A stretch of 10,257 bases of DNA from Candidatus Helarchaeota archaeon (GCA_013375355.1 JABXJV010000065.1:1-10257), one strand, 5' to 3'. Positions 1-6,541 are shown, numbered from the stretch's first letter. Made by a program: numbers and translations. The notes: generated from the letters alone by a model not told the origin.

Positions 1-56
1 CAAAAATCGTTGTTGATGGTGGATTTATTATAAATTCTGGGTTAAAAAATTTTTAA
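1..56 (+). CDS. C-terminal end of a probable short-chain dehydrogenase/reductase (partial)
   Basis: The reading frame starting at base 3 is open from the window edge and ends in TAA at 54-56; it encodes KIVVDGGFIINSGLKNF. The words I-x-V-D-G-G followed by a short hydrophobic tail are the usual C-terminus of classical SDR (Rossmann-fold NAD(P)-dependent) oxidoreductases, where they follow a G-Q-x-I motif that would lie outside the window. Only 17 residues are visible, so substrate and subfamily cannot be given. The gene precedes the surface-protein gene on the same strand, but a TATA-like box separates them, so they are probably not one operon. Confidence 0.55.
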   Translation, partial: KIVVDGGFIINSGLKNF

Positions 57-61
57 ATCAT

Positions 62-109
62 AAAAAAATATATTTGTATCCTCATTTTTTTAAAAATTGA
101 AGAAGTGAT
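62..109 (+). promoter_or_regulatory. Probable promoter and ribosome binding site of the repeat surface protein
   Basis: An A/T run containing AAATATATTT (about 65-74) has the look of an archaeal TATA box and lies about 40-50 bases before the ATG at 113. AAGTGAT at 103-109 matches the archaeal Shine-Dalgarno AGGTGAT with one mismatch and is placed 3 bases before the ATG, which supports that start. Confidence 0.4.
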
Positions 110-112
110 TAT

Positions 113-1453
113 ATGAGAATAAAAAGAAGAATAAAATTATTTACACAGATTTTCCTTATTTTAACATTATTCCTTGTTATTAACGCCTCTAAATTTGATT
201 CTGCTACTATTCCCTTGTCTTCAGTCAACGATAAAAGTTTTAACTTAAATACCGCCGCAGGCTGGACCAACGCGACCGTGATTTCCGACCTGTACGGGTG
301 GAACGATGGTTATAGTCAGAACCCAAGCGTCGCCGTGGACGGTAGCGGCAACGTGCACGTGGTCTGGCAAGATTTAACGGTCGGTGCGTGGGGAACTGAC
401 TGGGAAATAATGTACGCAAACCTCACTGCTGCGGGCTGGTCCAACGCGACTGCGATTTCCGACCTTTATGGGTGGAACAATGGTGATAGTTGGTTATCAA
501 GCGTCGCCGCGGACGATAGCGGCAACGTGCACGTAGTCTGGCAAGATTTCACGGTCGGTGCGTGGGGAATTGATGATGAAATAATGTACGCAAACTACAC
601 CGCTGCTGCGGGCTGGTCAAACGCGACTGTGATTTCCGACATTTACGGGTGGAACAATGGTGGTAGTCGTTACCCAAGTGTCGCCGCGGACGATACCGGC
701 AACGTGCACGTGGTCTGGCACGATGACACGGACGGTGAGTGGGGAACTGACTGGGAAATAATGTACGCAAACCTCACCGCTATGGGATGGTCCAATGCCA
801 CCGTGATTTCCGACATTTACGGGTGGAACGATGGTATTAGTGAAGAACCAAGCATTGCCGCGGACGGTAGCGGCAACGTGCATGTGGTCTGGCACGATGG
901 CACGGATGGTGAGTGGGGAACTGATTTTGAAATAATGTATGGAATTATAACTGAAAAACCTACTTCAAACCAACCGGCTGATATTATAACGACAATTTCA
1001 AATTGGGCAATATCATGGCAACTTTATGATGAGTCTGGCAAGGGACAATATCGAGTTTGGGTAAACGATACTAATGATAATTATTATATATGGCAAGATT
1101 GGACTCCATGGATTAATAACGCTCCTATATTAATACCTATAAATAGCAGTGTTTCAGGGAGATTCAATTATACCATTGAATATTATGATTTGTATCATCA
1201 ATTCGGCATTTCGGACACAGTTATTGTAACACTAATAGATGAGCCGACTCCAGAGAGACCAATTATAATCGCACCACAAGGCGGTGGAGATATTTCCAGC
1301 TTCTTACTATCCCCATTGGGACTTGGAATTATAGCTGGCTTTGGGGCGATCTTGCTAATATTGGTAGCAGTTATAATTAATATCAATAAAACTGTTAAAG
1401 AGCTTAAAAAAATCAGTAAAACTCCGACTTCTAAAAAAGCAATTGAGAAATAA
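113..1453 (+). CDS. Secreted, membrane-anchored protein with four BNR/propeller-like repeats
   Basis: The 446-residue product starts with a basic stretch (MRIKRRIK) and a hydrophobic segment at residues 9-24, a signal peptide. Residues 50-276 hold four near-identical repeats of 58-59 residues. Each begins with GW[ST]NAT and continues with ISD[LI]YGWN, PS[VI]A.D.[ST]GNVHVVW and EIMYA, the beta-strand pattern of sialidase/BNR-type propeller blades. Every repeat carries an N-A-T sequon and others are scattered along the protein, which fits archaeal N-glycosylation. Residues 285-375 look like one Ig-like or cadherin-like beta domain. A hydrophobic helix (about 401-423) with a lysine-rich tail anchors the C-terminus, so the repeats face outside. 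Four blades are too few for a normal closed propeller, so the protein may oligomerise or be a contracted form of a longer relative. Ligand and function are unknown. The repeat DNA is much richer in G+C than the rest of the gene. Confidence 0.85.
   Translation: MRIKRRIKLFTQIFLILTLFLVINASKFDSATIPLSSVNDKSFNLNTAAGWTNATVISDLYGWNDGYSQNPSVAVDGSGNVHVVWQDLTVGAWGTDWEIMYANLTAAGWSNATAISDLYGWNNGDSWLSSVAADDSGNVHVVWQDFTVGAWGIDDEIMYANYTAAAGWSNATVISDIYGWNNGGSRYPSVAADDTGNVHVVWHDDTDGEWGTDWEIMYANLTAMGWSNATVISDIYGWNDGISEEPSIAADGSGNVHVVWHDGTDGEWGTDFEIMYGIITEKPTSNQPADIITTISNWAISWQLYDESGKGQYRVWVNDTNDNYYIWQDWTPWINNAPILIPINSSVSGRFNYTIEYYDLYHQFGISDTVIVTLIDEPTPERPIIIAPQGGGDISSFLLSPLGLGIIAGFGAILLILVAVIININKTVKELKKISKTPTSKKAIEK
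260..940 (+). repeat. Four in-frame tandem repeats of 174-177 bp
   Basis: The units begin at 260, 434, 611 and 785, at the codon for the Gly of GWxNAT, and have lengths of 174, 177, 174 and about 156 bases. Long words such as GGCAACGTGCACGT and GAAATAATGTACGCAAAC recur in the first three units, with close variants in the fourth. Nucleotide similarity is high even at silent positions, which points to recent tandem duplication or gene conversion. The last unit is cut short at its 3' end where the Ig-like domain begins. Confidence 0.9.
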
Positions 1454-1480
1454 ATTAATAGATATCCTAATGTTCAGACC

Positions 1481-1530
1481 CCTTTTTTTTCTTTTTTTGG
1501 TTTCCTATTTGTGTTCAAATTTTTTTTGTA
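1481..1530 (+). terminator. T-tract terminator after the surface-protein gene
   Basis: Three T runs (about 1483-1490, 1492-1498 and 1521-1528) lie 30-75 bases after the TAA at 1451-1453. Archaeal transcription ends at such U-rich tracts without needing a hairpin. Between 1454 and 1707 I see this T-rich stretch, one possible gene remnant, and a small inverted repeat GTTAA..TTAAC at 1683-1696 just past the end of the minus-strand acyltransferase gene. Confidence 0.5.
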
Positions 1531-1578
1531 ATTCAACTTTTTTCTGTAGTGGGAGAAATCTGAAAATAAAAAAGATAG

Positions 1579-1695
1579 AGTAATATAGATGATATTGCAA
1601 ATTTACTATATGGAGTTACTAACGTAAAAGGTATTTCAAAAGTCGTTTCTGTTGAATTATCTGATGAAAGTACACTTCGTGAGTTAAGCTCTTAA
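1579..1695 (+). pseudogene. Possible decayed gene remnant (38 codons, no start)
   Basis: Between an in-frame TAG at 1576-1578 and a TAA at 1693-1695 the frame is open and reads like a real protein end: IDDIANLLYGVTNV, then KGISKVVSVELSDESTLREL. The alternation of hydrophobic and charged residues suggests an alpha-beta segment such as the last part of a small regulatory or ACT/Lrp-like domain. There is no ATG, GTG or TTG in frame, so if it was a gene its 5' part is lost. It may also be a chance open frame; I do not recognise the family. Confidence 0.25.
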
Positions 1696-1707
1696 CGCTT
1701 AACAATT

Positions 1708-2763
1708 TTAGTTTTCATTTTTTTCTAGTTTTTTAACCACTTGAGCTGGGACACCATAGGCAATACAATATGGAGGGATATCGTCAACAACTACTGAGCC
1801 TGCACCTACTATCGACCCTTCTCCTATAGTTACACCTGGCATGATTGTGGAATATGCCCCAACACGCGCATTTTTTTCGAGTTTTATTGGTCCAATACAG
1901 ATTGTTAAAGGATTTTGGTTCATGAAATTGTGTGTTAATAACTGACATCCCACACCCACGCCAGAACCTTCCTCAAATTCGATTAAGTCTGGAAATAATG
2001 GGTCTAAACGAGTCCAGTGGCTAATACATACATTTTTCCCTATTTTTAATCTCGCTATTCTACGATAGAGTCGGTTTTTGGTTCTTGGCCAAGAAGTGAA
2101 ATTTCTGACTATTGCAGTAACAATACCTAGTAAACCACTCTTTATATAGAGAGCTATAGAAACATCAGGGTTTTTTCTGATATTATGAAAAGCATCCTGT
2201 ATTTTTAATATTGCAGCAGCTTCATAAACATGTGAAATATTGGAATCATTTTTTTCAATGTTAATATATATTAGTTTTCCTTTTTCTTCAACAGTATAAG
2301 TCAATTTAGAATATTCCTTTCTTTGTCTCCATACATCTTGAAAAAAAGTTGAAACATCAAACCATTTCTCAAAGAATAATGATGTAACTGGTAAAGAAGC
2401 AAATAGCAAAATAACAAGTAGAATTAATTTTATTTCTATTAATAGCAATGAAATGAATATAACAGTTAATAATGTATAGAATATAACCCCAATTAAACTC
2501 GAAATTATCATTAATGCTCCAAATAGAGTTGTTAACATTCCCCTAACACGATTGCGTTTTATATGGGAATATCCCCCTCCGTAAACCAACCCCCCAATAC
2601 AAAAATATGCTATAAACCCAATATACACCCAAACTATCCATTCATTAAATATTTTATGGAAAGGAGGCCCTAATACTTGAAAAATTTCAGCGTGAAAGAT
2701 AAATACGATAAAGAGACATGTCAGAATTATGATCAAAGTGCCAACTTTTTTTAAAATTCCCAT
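1708..2763 (-). CDS. Membrane-anchored left-handed beta-helix (hexapeptide) acyltransferase
   Basis: The product has 351 residues. The N-terminal third is membrane: hydrophobic segments at about 8-25, 43-62, 77-105 and 107-130. A cytoplasmic linker (about 131-235) leads to a hexapeptide-repeat acyltransferase domain at 240-345, with the [LIV]-G-x4 rhythm seen in IGKNVCI, VGAYSTI, VTIGEGSIVGAGSVVV. H278 in LLTHNF sits where LbH acetyltransferases carry the catalytic histidine, and GVPA (337-340) is the family's usual ending. The enzyme is expected to transfer an acetyl or similar acyl group from a CoA-type donor to a hydroxyl or amino group, perhaps on a sugar or lipid-linked glycan; the acceptor is not visible. 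It lies 51 bases downstream of a sulfatase gene on the same strand, which suggests a shared role in surface glycan modification, although an A/T box in between could give it its own promoter. Confidence 0.8.
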   Translation of the reverse strand: MGILKKVGTLIIILTCLFIVFIFHAEIFQVLGPPFHKIFNEWIVWVYIGFIAYFCIGGLVYGGGYSHIKRNRVRGMLTTLFGALMIISSLIGVIFYTLLTVIFISLLLIEIKLILLVILLFASLPVTSLFFEKWFDVSTFFQDVWRQRKEYSKLTYTVEEKGKLIYINIEKNDSNISHVYEAAAILKIQDAFHNIRKNPDVSIALYIKSGLLGIVTAIVRNFTSWPRTKNRLYRRIARLKIGKNVCISHWTRLDPLFPDLIEFEEGSGVGVGCQLLTHNFMNQNPLTICIGPIKLEKNARVGAYSTIMPGVTIGEGSIVGAGSVVVDDIPPYCIAYGVPAQVVKKLEKNEN

Positions 2764-2780
2764 CGGTAAATCAGTCTATT

Positions 2781-2799
2781 TTTATTTATATTAAATAAA
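2781..2799 (-). promoter_or_regulatory. TATA-like box before the acyltransferase gene
   Basis: The A/T-only stretch at 2781-2799 is centred about 27 bases upstream of the ATG at 2763 on the minus strand, the spacing expected for a leaderless archaeal transcript. No Shine-Dalgarno site is visible before this ATG, which agrees with a leaderless start. It would let the acyltransferase be made independently of the sulfatase. Confidence 0.35.
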
Positions 2800-2814
2800 G
2801 ATAGAATCAAAAAC

Positions 2815-4257
2815 TTATATTTTTTTCATACGTTTAAGTAATATATTGAGATGATTATCTAATAATTCTTGGCGTAGAGATTCATAGTCAGGATCTTTTA
2901 CTAGATTACGTAATTCTTTCGGGTCTTTTTTAAGATCAAACAACTCCAAGGGTTTTCGACGTTTTGATGAAACGGCCATCTTATATTGCTCGCTTCGAAC
3001 CATAGAGAACCCCGTAACCTCACTAAAAACAACTTCTTTACCTTTTTGAGCTTCCTCCCCATTAGACCCATTTAGAACTCGTGGAATAAGAGAGCGACCA
3101 TCGCTACCTTTTAATGGGTCAGCTTTTGCGATATCGATGAGAGAAGCAGCAATATCAAGATGATCGGTTAATACTTTAGACTTCCAACTTTTGATTCCTC
3201 CAGGAGGTCTGATAATACAGGGGATATATAACGCACCTTCATAAAAAACTATTTTATGACACATCATATGATCGCCGAGCATTTCTCCATGGTCTGAATT
3301 GTAGATTATCCAAGTATTTTCCATTAAATCCTTTTCTTCTAGAGTTTTTATAATCCGACCAATATATTCATCGATTAGAGTAATTTTAGCATAATAAAAT
3401 GATCGTAAAATTTGATTCTGGGCAGGAGTCATATTTTTAATTCCACTCCAGCGTAGCACTCTATTAACATAAGGCGGTCTAGGTTTTTGAGGATATTCCA
3501 GGATCCCCACAGGCATATCTTCAGGCTTATACATTGCCCTATACTCTGAAGGCGAATCAAAAGGATCATGAGGACCGGGAAATAAAATCTGAAGATAAAA
3601 CGGCTTTTCGCTATTATAATCTTGTATCCATTCAATTGCTTTACGTCCGGTGTAACTGTCTAAATGATCTTCAGTAGGAACGGGACTTGGCGGTTCCTCC
3701 CAAGGTGCAGCTCTTCCAGCTGCCCATTTTACAGTATACTCAATCATATAATCTCTAAAGACTTTCAATAATCCCTTTTCTTTCAAATAATCAGTATAAG
3801 GTGAATCATGCACGACAGTGGCAATAGGACCTGTAACCTCATGGATATCATCAAAACCCCAATCTATCAAAGTTTGAATTCTTTCTTTAGTGTGTGGTCT
3901 GGGGGCAGTTCCATCTATGTTAAGTAAGTTGCCACCATGAACCCAAAGGTGAGTCTTTCCGATAAGCGCTGTATGATAACCTGCATTACGAATGTTGCGC
4001 ACATGACTGGGACCTAAAGGGTTAGCAGCATTATCATTAAACCATACTCCATGCTCACAGACATACTGACCACTCATCATGGATGCTCTTGCTGGCATGC
4101 ATAAAGGCGAATTGGTAAAACAGTGCGTGAAAATTACTCCTTCAGCAGCTATTTTATCCAGATTAGGTGTAATAACTGCTGGATGCCCTACGCAACCTAA
4201 TGTATCGCCACGGTGTTGATCAGGAAATATGTAAATGATATTAGGCTTTTCTGCCAT
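2815..4257 (-). CDS. Sulfatase of the formylglycine-dependent (type I) family, cytoplasmic
   Basis: The product (480 residues) is full length for a type I sulfatase. C53-M-P-A-R57 is the C-x-P-x-R signature whose cysteine is converted to the catalytic formylglycine. D13-Q14 after the first strand (IIYIFPDQHR), D322-H323 in NSDHGE, K101 in GKTH, H230 in FPGPHDP and K335 in MCHK fit the metal-binding and sulfate-binding positions of the fold. The C-terminal part has the family's ELFDLKKDPKELRNL motif. It hydrolyses sulfate esters, probably on a sugar or similar small molecule; the substrate cannot be told. There is no signal peptide, so it acts inside the cell. It requires a formylglycine-generating enzyme or anaerobic maturase, and none is in the window. 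Phosphonate monoester hydrolases share the fold and remain an alternative. Base composition is slightly less AT-rich than neighbours, compatible with transfer from bacteria. Confidence 0.88.
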   Translation of the reverse strand: MAEKPNIIYIFPDQHRGDTLGCVGHPAVITPNLDKIAAEGVIFTHCFTNSPLCMPARASMMSGQYVCEHGVWFNDNAANPLGPSHVRNIRNAGYHTALIGKTHLWVHGGNLLNIDGTAPRPHTKERIQTLIDWGFDDIHEVTGPIATVVHDSPYTDYLKEKGLLKVFRDYMIEYTVKWAAGRAAPWEEPPSPVPTEDHLDSYTGRKAIEWIQDYNSEKPFYLQILFPGPHDPFDSPSEYRAMYKPEDMPVGILEYPQKPRPPYVNRVLRWSGIKNMTPAQNQILRSFYYAKITLIDEYIGRIIKTLEEKDLMENTWIIYNSDHGEMLGDHMMCHKIVFYEGALYIPCIIRPPGGIKSWKSKVLTDHLDIAASLIDIAKADPLKGSDGRSLIPRVLNGSNGEEAQKGKEVVFSEVTGFSMVRSEQYKMAVSSKRRKPLELFDLKKDPKELRNLVKDPDYESLRQELLDNHLNILLKRMKKI

Positions 4258-4263
4258 ATTTTT

Positions 4264-4300
4264 TACCTCTATTGCGAAGGTTAAATTAAATAAGCTATTC
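4264..4300 (-). promoter_or_regulatory. Promoter and ribosome binding site of the sulfatase gene
   Basis: Read on the minus strand, AGAGGT (4265-4270) precedes the ATG at 4257 by seven bases and is a good Shine-Dalgarno site. Further upstream, CTTATTTAATTT (about 4283-4294) is a TATA-like box. Confidence 0.4.
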
Positions 4301-4310
4301 TTGGTTTTTG

Positions 4311-4349
4311 TTATAAAGATTTGTCCAGCAACAAAATATGGAAATGATC
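4311..4349 (+). promoter_or_regulatory. Divergent promoter and ribosome binding site of the five-helix membrane protein
   Basis: TTATAAAG at 4311-4318 is a clear TATA-type box about 40 bases before the ATG at 4355. GGAAATGATC at 4340-4349 matches the complement of the archaeal 16S tail (GGAGGTGATC) at 8 of 10 positions with 5 bases of spacing, and decides the start at 4355; a TAA lies directly before that ATG in the same frame. Confidence 0.45.
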
Positions 4350-4354
4350 TGTAA

Positions 4355-4945
4355 ATGAGTCAAATTGAGCAAACAAAAAGATTGTCTCCGACGCAATATA
4401 GATTGATTGGATATATTCCAATTATTCTATTTTTTCCTTTGGCTTTTATAATATTTCAACCTTCTATTATTGAGATTATTGCAGCATCTATTGCGGGATT
4501 ATTTACAGCTGTTTATGATTGGAGCATTGAAGCATATGCCTATAAAAAAGGTCTATGGTTTTGTTATGGTGGATGTCAAAAAATCGAAATTGGAAATCGA
4601 ACAATTGATTTCAAACACGTTCCAATAGATATGATAATCAGTTTTTGGTTTTTTGGTTTCATGTTTAGCATATTATCAACTTTTCCCAATAGAAATCGTG
4701 TAATGTATAAAATAATTACAGATCCTGCTTTGGCAAACCCAGCTCTTGACCCAGTTTGGATAATTGCACTATCTTTTATTTTGGCAACATTTGGAGCAAT
4801 TTTCGATTATCGACACGTTGGCTGTGGGGTTTGGAAACCTGGGGAAAATTGGAGTTTCCCAAAATGTGCGTATATTGCCTGGTTATCCTTAGTTGGTTTT
4901 ACGACAATTTTATTTTATGGCATATTAGGTATTTTTATGTTATAA
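4355..4945 (+). CDS. Five-helix membrane protein of unknown function
   Basis: The product has 196 residues with hydrophobic segments at about 17-34, 37-54, 91-108, 134-152 and 172-193. The loop after helix 2 (AVYDWSIEAYAYKKGLWFCYGG) and the loop after helix 4 (AIFDYRHVGCGVWKPGENW) resemble each other: A-[VI]-[YF]-D-[WY], then G-[LV]-W. This hints at an internal duplication of a two-helix unit with acidic residues near the membrane. The D/E..G.W and later HVP words are faintly like carotenoid-biosynthesis (CruF/DUF422-type) membrane enzymes, but the similarity is too weak for a name. It stands alone between a divergent promoter and a convergent small gene, so context gives no role. Confidence 0.7.
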   Translation: MSQIEQTKRLSPTQYRLIGYIPIILFFPLAFIIFQPSIIEIIAASIAGLFTAVYDWSIEAYAYKKGLWFCYGGCQKIEIGNRTIDFKHVPIDMIISFWFFGFMFSILSTFPNRNRVMYKIITDPALANPALDPVWIIALSFILATFGAIFDYRHVGCGVWKPGENWSFPKCAYIAWLSLVGFTTILFYGILGIFML

Positions 4946-5003
4946 TTTAGCCATACATCTTTTTCTTTTATAAAGATAAAAAAAGTTAATTGTTTTAAAG
5001 AAT
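4946..5003. terminator. T/A-rich convergent termination region
   Basis: The membrane-protein gene and the small minus-strand gene end facing each other 92 bases apart. The gap holds TCTTTTTCTTTTAT followed by AAAGATAAAAAAAG, giving T-tracts on both strands and a partial dyad around CTTTTATAAAG (about 4965-4975). It could stop transcription from both sides. Confidence 0.4.
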
Positions 5004-5037
5004 AATTTTCACTACTGCGTCCTAAAAGGCTCTAATT

Positions 5038-5352
5038 TTATTCTTCATCTGATAATTTTTCGGCTGCTTCTGTTTTAATTTCAACAATTTTTTTAGTTTC
5101 TGGGCTAATTATCACTACTAATTGGTCTTTTCCCGGATCTTCAAGTTCGACTTTCCATAAATTTTTAGGAGGGGGAGAACCTACTTTTGCCTTTGGGTTC
5201 TTTTTTATCCATGCTTCTGTCTCCTTCGGTTTCATCTTAGTTATCATGACTGTGCAGTCAGGACGCTTCTCTTCAAACTCATTTACTTTGTCATTTTGGT
5301 AAGCTATTTCAACAGCTGCTTCTTCATCAAACACTTTATCAGCTCTAAACAT
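5038..5352 (-). CDS. Small acidic protein with a PepSY-like pattern
   Basis: The product is 104 residues from the ATG at 5352 (starting MFRADKVFDEEAAVEIA). An upstream TTG at 5373 would add seven residues, but a TATA-like GTTTAAATC (5381-5389) would place the transcription start near 5359, after the TTG, so I prefer the ATG. An N-terminal helix (EEAAVEIAYQNDKVNEF), a middle strand (CTVMITKM), LWKVEL and then QLVVIISPETKKIVEI follow the helix-then-strands order of PepSY domains, where W-x-V and a strand with a turn and K-[IV]-V close the unit. There is no signal peptide or membrane segment. The role is unknown; PepSY domains in peptidase inhibitors or membrane proteins are the nearest comparison. 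Many lysines and glutamates suggest a soluble protein. Confidence 0.65.
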   Translation of the reverse strand: MFRADKVFDEEAAVEIAYQNDKVNEFEEKRPDCTVMITKMKPKETEAWIKKNPKAKVGSPPPKNLWKVELEDPGKDQLVVIISPETKKIVEIKTEAAEKLSDEE

Positions 5353-5380
5353 TGATAGATATAATTTAAGCAATAAAATT

Positions 5381-5389
5381 GTTTAAATC
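5381..5389 (-). promoter_or_regulatory. TATA-like box of the small PepSY-like gene
   Basis: On the minus strand GATTTAAAC is centred about 33 bases upstream of the ATG at 5352, which would give a short leader of roughly 7 bases and exclude the TTG at 5373 as start. Confidence 0.35.
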
Positions 5390-5653
5390 TTTCCTATCAA
5401 ATCATTATGTGGTAACCCACACTCACAAAGGTCTTTCAACGAAATAGAGAAATTAAAAGGGCTTGATAATCAATTAAAGCTAGAAATTTTAAAGCTCAAT
5501 GGCAATAAGATAAGAAAAGTTGAGGATCTTGAACATAATGCTAGATTGAGTGAATTAGACTTAATGAATAATCCATTATCGAAAGAAGATCGAGAAATAT
5601 GTGAAAAAGGAGTAAAAGCTGTAATAGAACATTGCAGAAATATTGCGAAATAG
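5387..5653 (+). pseudogene. C-terminal remnant of a leucine-rich-repeat gene
   Basis: From a TAA at 5384-5386 to the TAG at 5651-5653 the frame is open but has no plausible start codon at its beginning. It encodes two SDS22-like repeats (EIEKLKGLDNQLKLEILKLN, then GNKIRKVEDLE, then LSELDLMNN) and a typical LRR C-terminal cap, NPLSKEDREI followed by GVKAVIEHCRNIAK. The 5' part of the original gene has been lost or replaced; the sequence before residue ~20 (CGNPHSQRS) no longer looks like a repeat. It ends exactly where the next LRR gene begins, in the same frame, so the two are probably neighbours of a once larger LRR gene tandem. A frameshifted or non-canonically started real gene is possible but less likely. 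Confidence 0.6.
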
Positions 5654-6265
5654 GTGGTAAATTTGAAAAAAATCAGATCTGCGATAGAAAAAAAAGCGAT
5701 AGATGAGCTGAAGGAGCAATTTCAAATTAGTGATTATGATTATAAAGTCAATATAAAGGGAAGAGTTTCAAAACTTATGATTCGAAATAAGAAAGTAAAC
5801 AAAATTCCTGAGATTATAAAGAATTTTTCAGGATTAACATCTCTAGAAATTAGTGGAGATATATTTTCAAAATGTAATATCAGAAAAATTGAATGGTTAG
5901 AGGAATTTACTCAATTAGAAGTCTTGGATTTTGAATGCAATAGAATCGAAAAAATTGAAGGGCTAGAAAATTTGACAAATCTAAAAAAATTGCATCTTGC
6001 TTGGAATAAGATCAGAAAGATAGAAAGTTTAGATAGTCTTCATCAATTAGAAGTTCTAGACTTGCTTGGTAATTTAATTACAAAAATAGAGGGATTAGAA
6101 GAACTTAAAAATTTGAAAGTATTATTCCTCCAACACAATTGGATTAAAAAAATCGAGAGTTTTGACGAGATCACGCAATTGGAAGGGGTATACCTTAATA
6201 ATAATCAAATCCAAAAAAGAGAAGGATTAGAAAATCTTTCCAATTTAAATAGATTATATATTTGA
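5654..6265 (+). CDS. SDS22-like leucine-rich-repeat protein, truncated by an in-frame TGA
   Basis: The product is 203 residues. After an N-terminal region (1-60; VSKLMIRNKKVNKIPEIIKN is the usual entry to Asgard LRR proteins) come repeats with an exact 22-residue period: L88, L110, L132, L154, L176 and L198 start the units L-x-x-L-x-[LFI]-x-x-N-x-I. Such proteins act as binding scaffolds; the partner is unknown. The start may be the GTG at 5654, which touches the previous stop, or the TTG at 5663. AGGTGGT (5652-5658) is a good ribosome site for the TTG and overlaps the GTG, so the TTG is attractive. The sixth repeat is broken: LNRLYI is followed by TGA and then, in the same frame, YNQI, which completes the repeat. 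The gene therefore lost its C-terminal cap by a nonsense change and may be a pseudogene or make a shortened protein. Confidence 0.7.
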   Translation: MVNLKKIRSAIEKKAIDELKEQFQISDYDYKVNIKGRVSKLMIRNKKVNKIPEIIKNFSGLTSLEISGDIFSKCNIRKIEWLEEFTQLEVLDFECNRIEKIEGLENLTNLKKLHLAWNKIRKIESLDSLHQLEVLDLLGNLITKIEGLEELKNLKVLFLQHNWIKKIESFDEITQLEGVYLNNNQIQKREGLENLSNLNRLYI

Positions 6266-6310
6266 TATAATCAAATTAAGCAATCAGAAATTAAAGCACT
6301 TATAAGAAAT
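6266..6310 (+). pseudogene. Untranslated end of the LRR gene beyond the TGA
   Basis: In the same frame as the LRR gene, the bases after the TGA at 6263-6265 read YNQIKQSEIKALIRN. YNQI fits the second half of the interrupted repeat, and SEIKALI resembles the cap of the preceding remnant (VKAVIEH). Beyond about 6310 the frame stays open to 6541 by chance but its content is simple repeat DNA. Confidence 0.5.
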
Positions 6311-6427
6311 ATGTCTGAAAAATTACTTGTGTCTGAAAAATATTGTGTCCGAAAATTAGTTGTGTCTGGAAAATTACAGATCCTAAAATTGTTTATGTCT
6401 GAAATATTAACTGTGTCTGAAGTTTTC
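6311..6427 (+). repeat. Degenerate 17-nt tandem repeat
   Basis: The word TGTCTGA or a one-base variant occurs at 6312, 6330, 6346, 6363, 6396 and 6414, each followed by an A/T-rich filler such as AAAATTA. The steps are 18, 16, 17, 33 (two units) and 18 bases, a period near 17 that is not a multiple of three. This argues against the overlapping 76-codon open frame being a gene. It is a minisatellite-like remnant between the LRR gene and the CRISPR leader. Confidence 0.6.
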
Positions 6428-6541
6428 ATTAATCTTATAAGAATTGCAATAGAAATGGCAAATATTTTATGTTATTTTAAAATTAGAAAAAATTTGAATA
6501 GATATTTTAAAAAAATTAACCTAAATATCATAAATTTTTAA

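Noticed and set aside
549..895. Two overlapping minus-strand open frames of 73 and 92 codons in the repeat region
   Set aside because: They lie antisense to the G+C-rich repeats, their sequence simply mirrors the repeat period, and they show no start signals or domain pattern. They are by-products of the sense gene.
4756..4950. A 64-codon plus-strand frame inside the membrane-protein gene
   Set aside because: It is a shifted frame of the real gene, without its own ribosome site or a protein-like pattern.
5353..5373. TTG at 5373 as the start of the PepSY-like gene
   Set aside because: It would lie upstream of the transcription start expected from the TATA-like box at 5381-5389, and the ATG at 5352 gives a more natural N-terminus. 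It stays possible.
6263..6265. The TGA in the LRR gene as a selenocysteine or recoded codon
   Set aside because: No selenoprotein motif surrounds it; the position is a variable LRR residue, and no SECIS-like hairpin was evident. A nonsense mutation is simpler.
6311..6541. Open frame of 76 codons starting at an ATG after the LRR gene
   Set aside because: It is the same frame as the LRR gene running on through a 17-nt repeat and A/T-rich DNA; the repeat period is not a multiple of three and the peptide is low in complexity.
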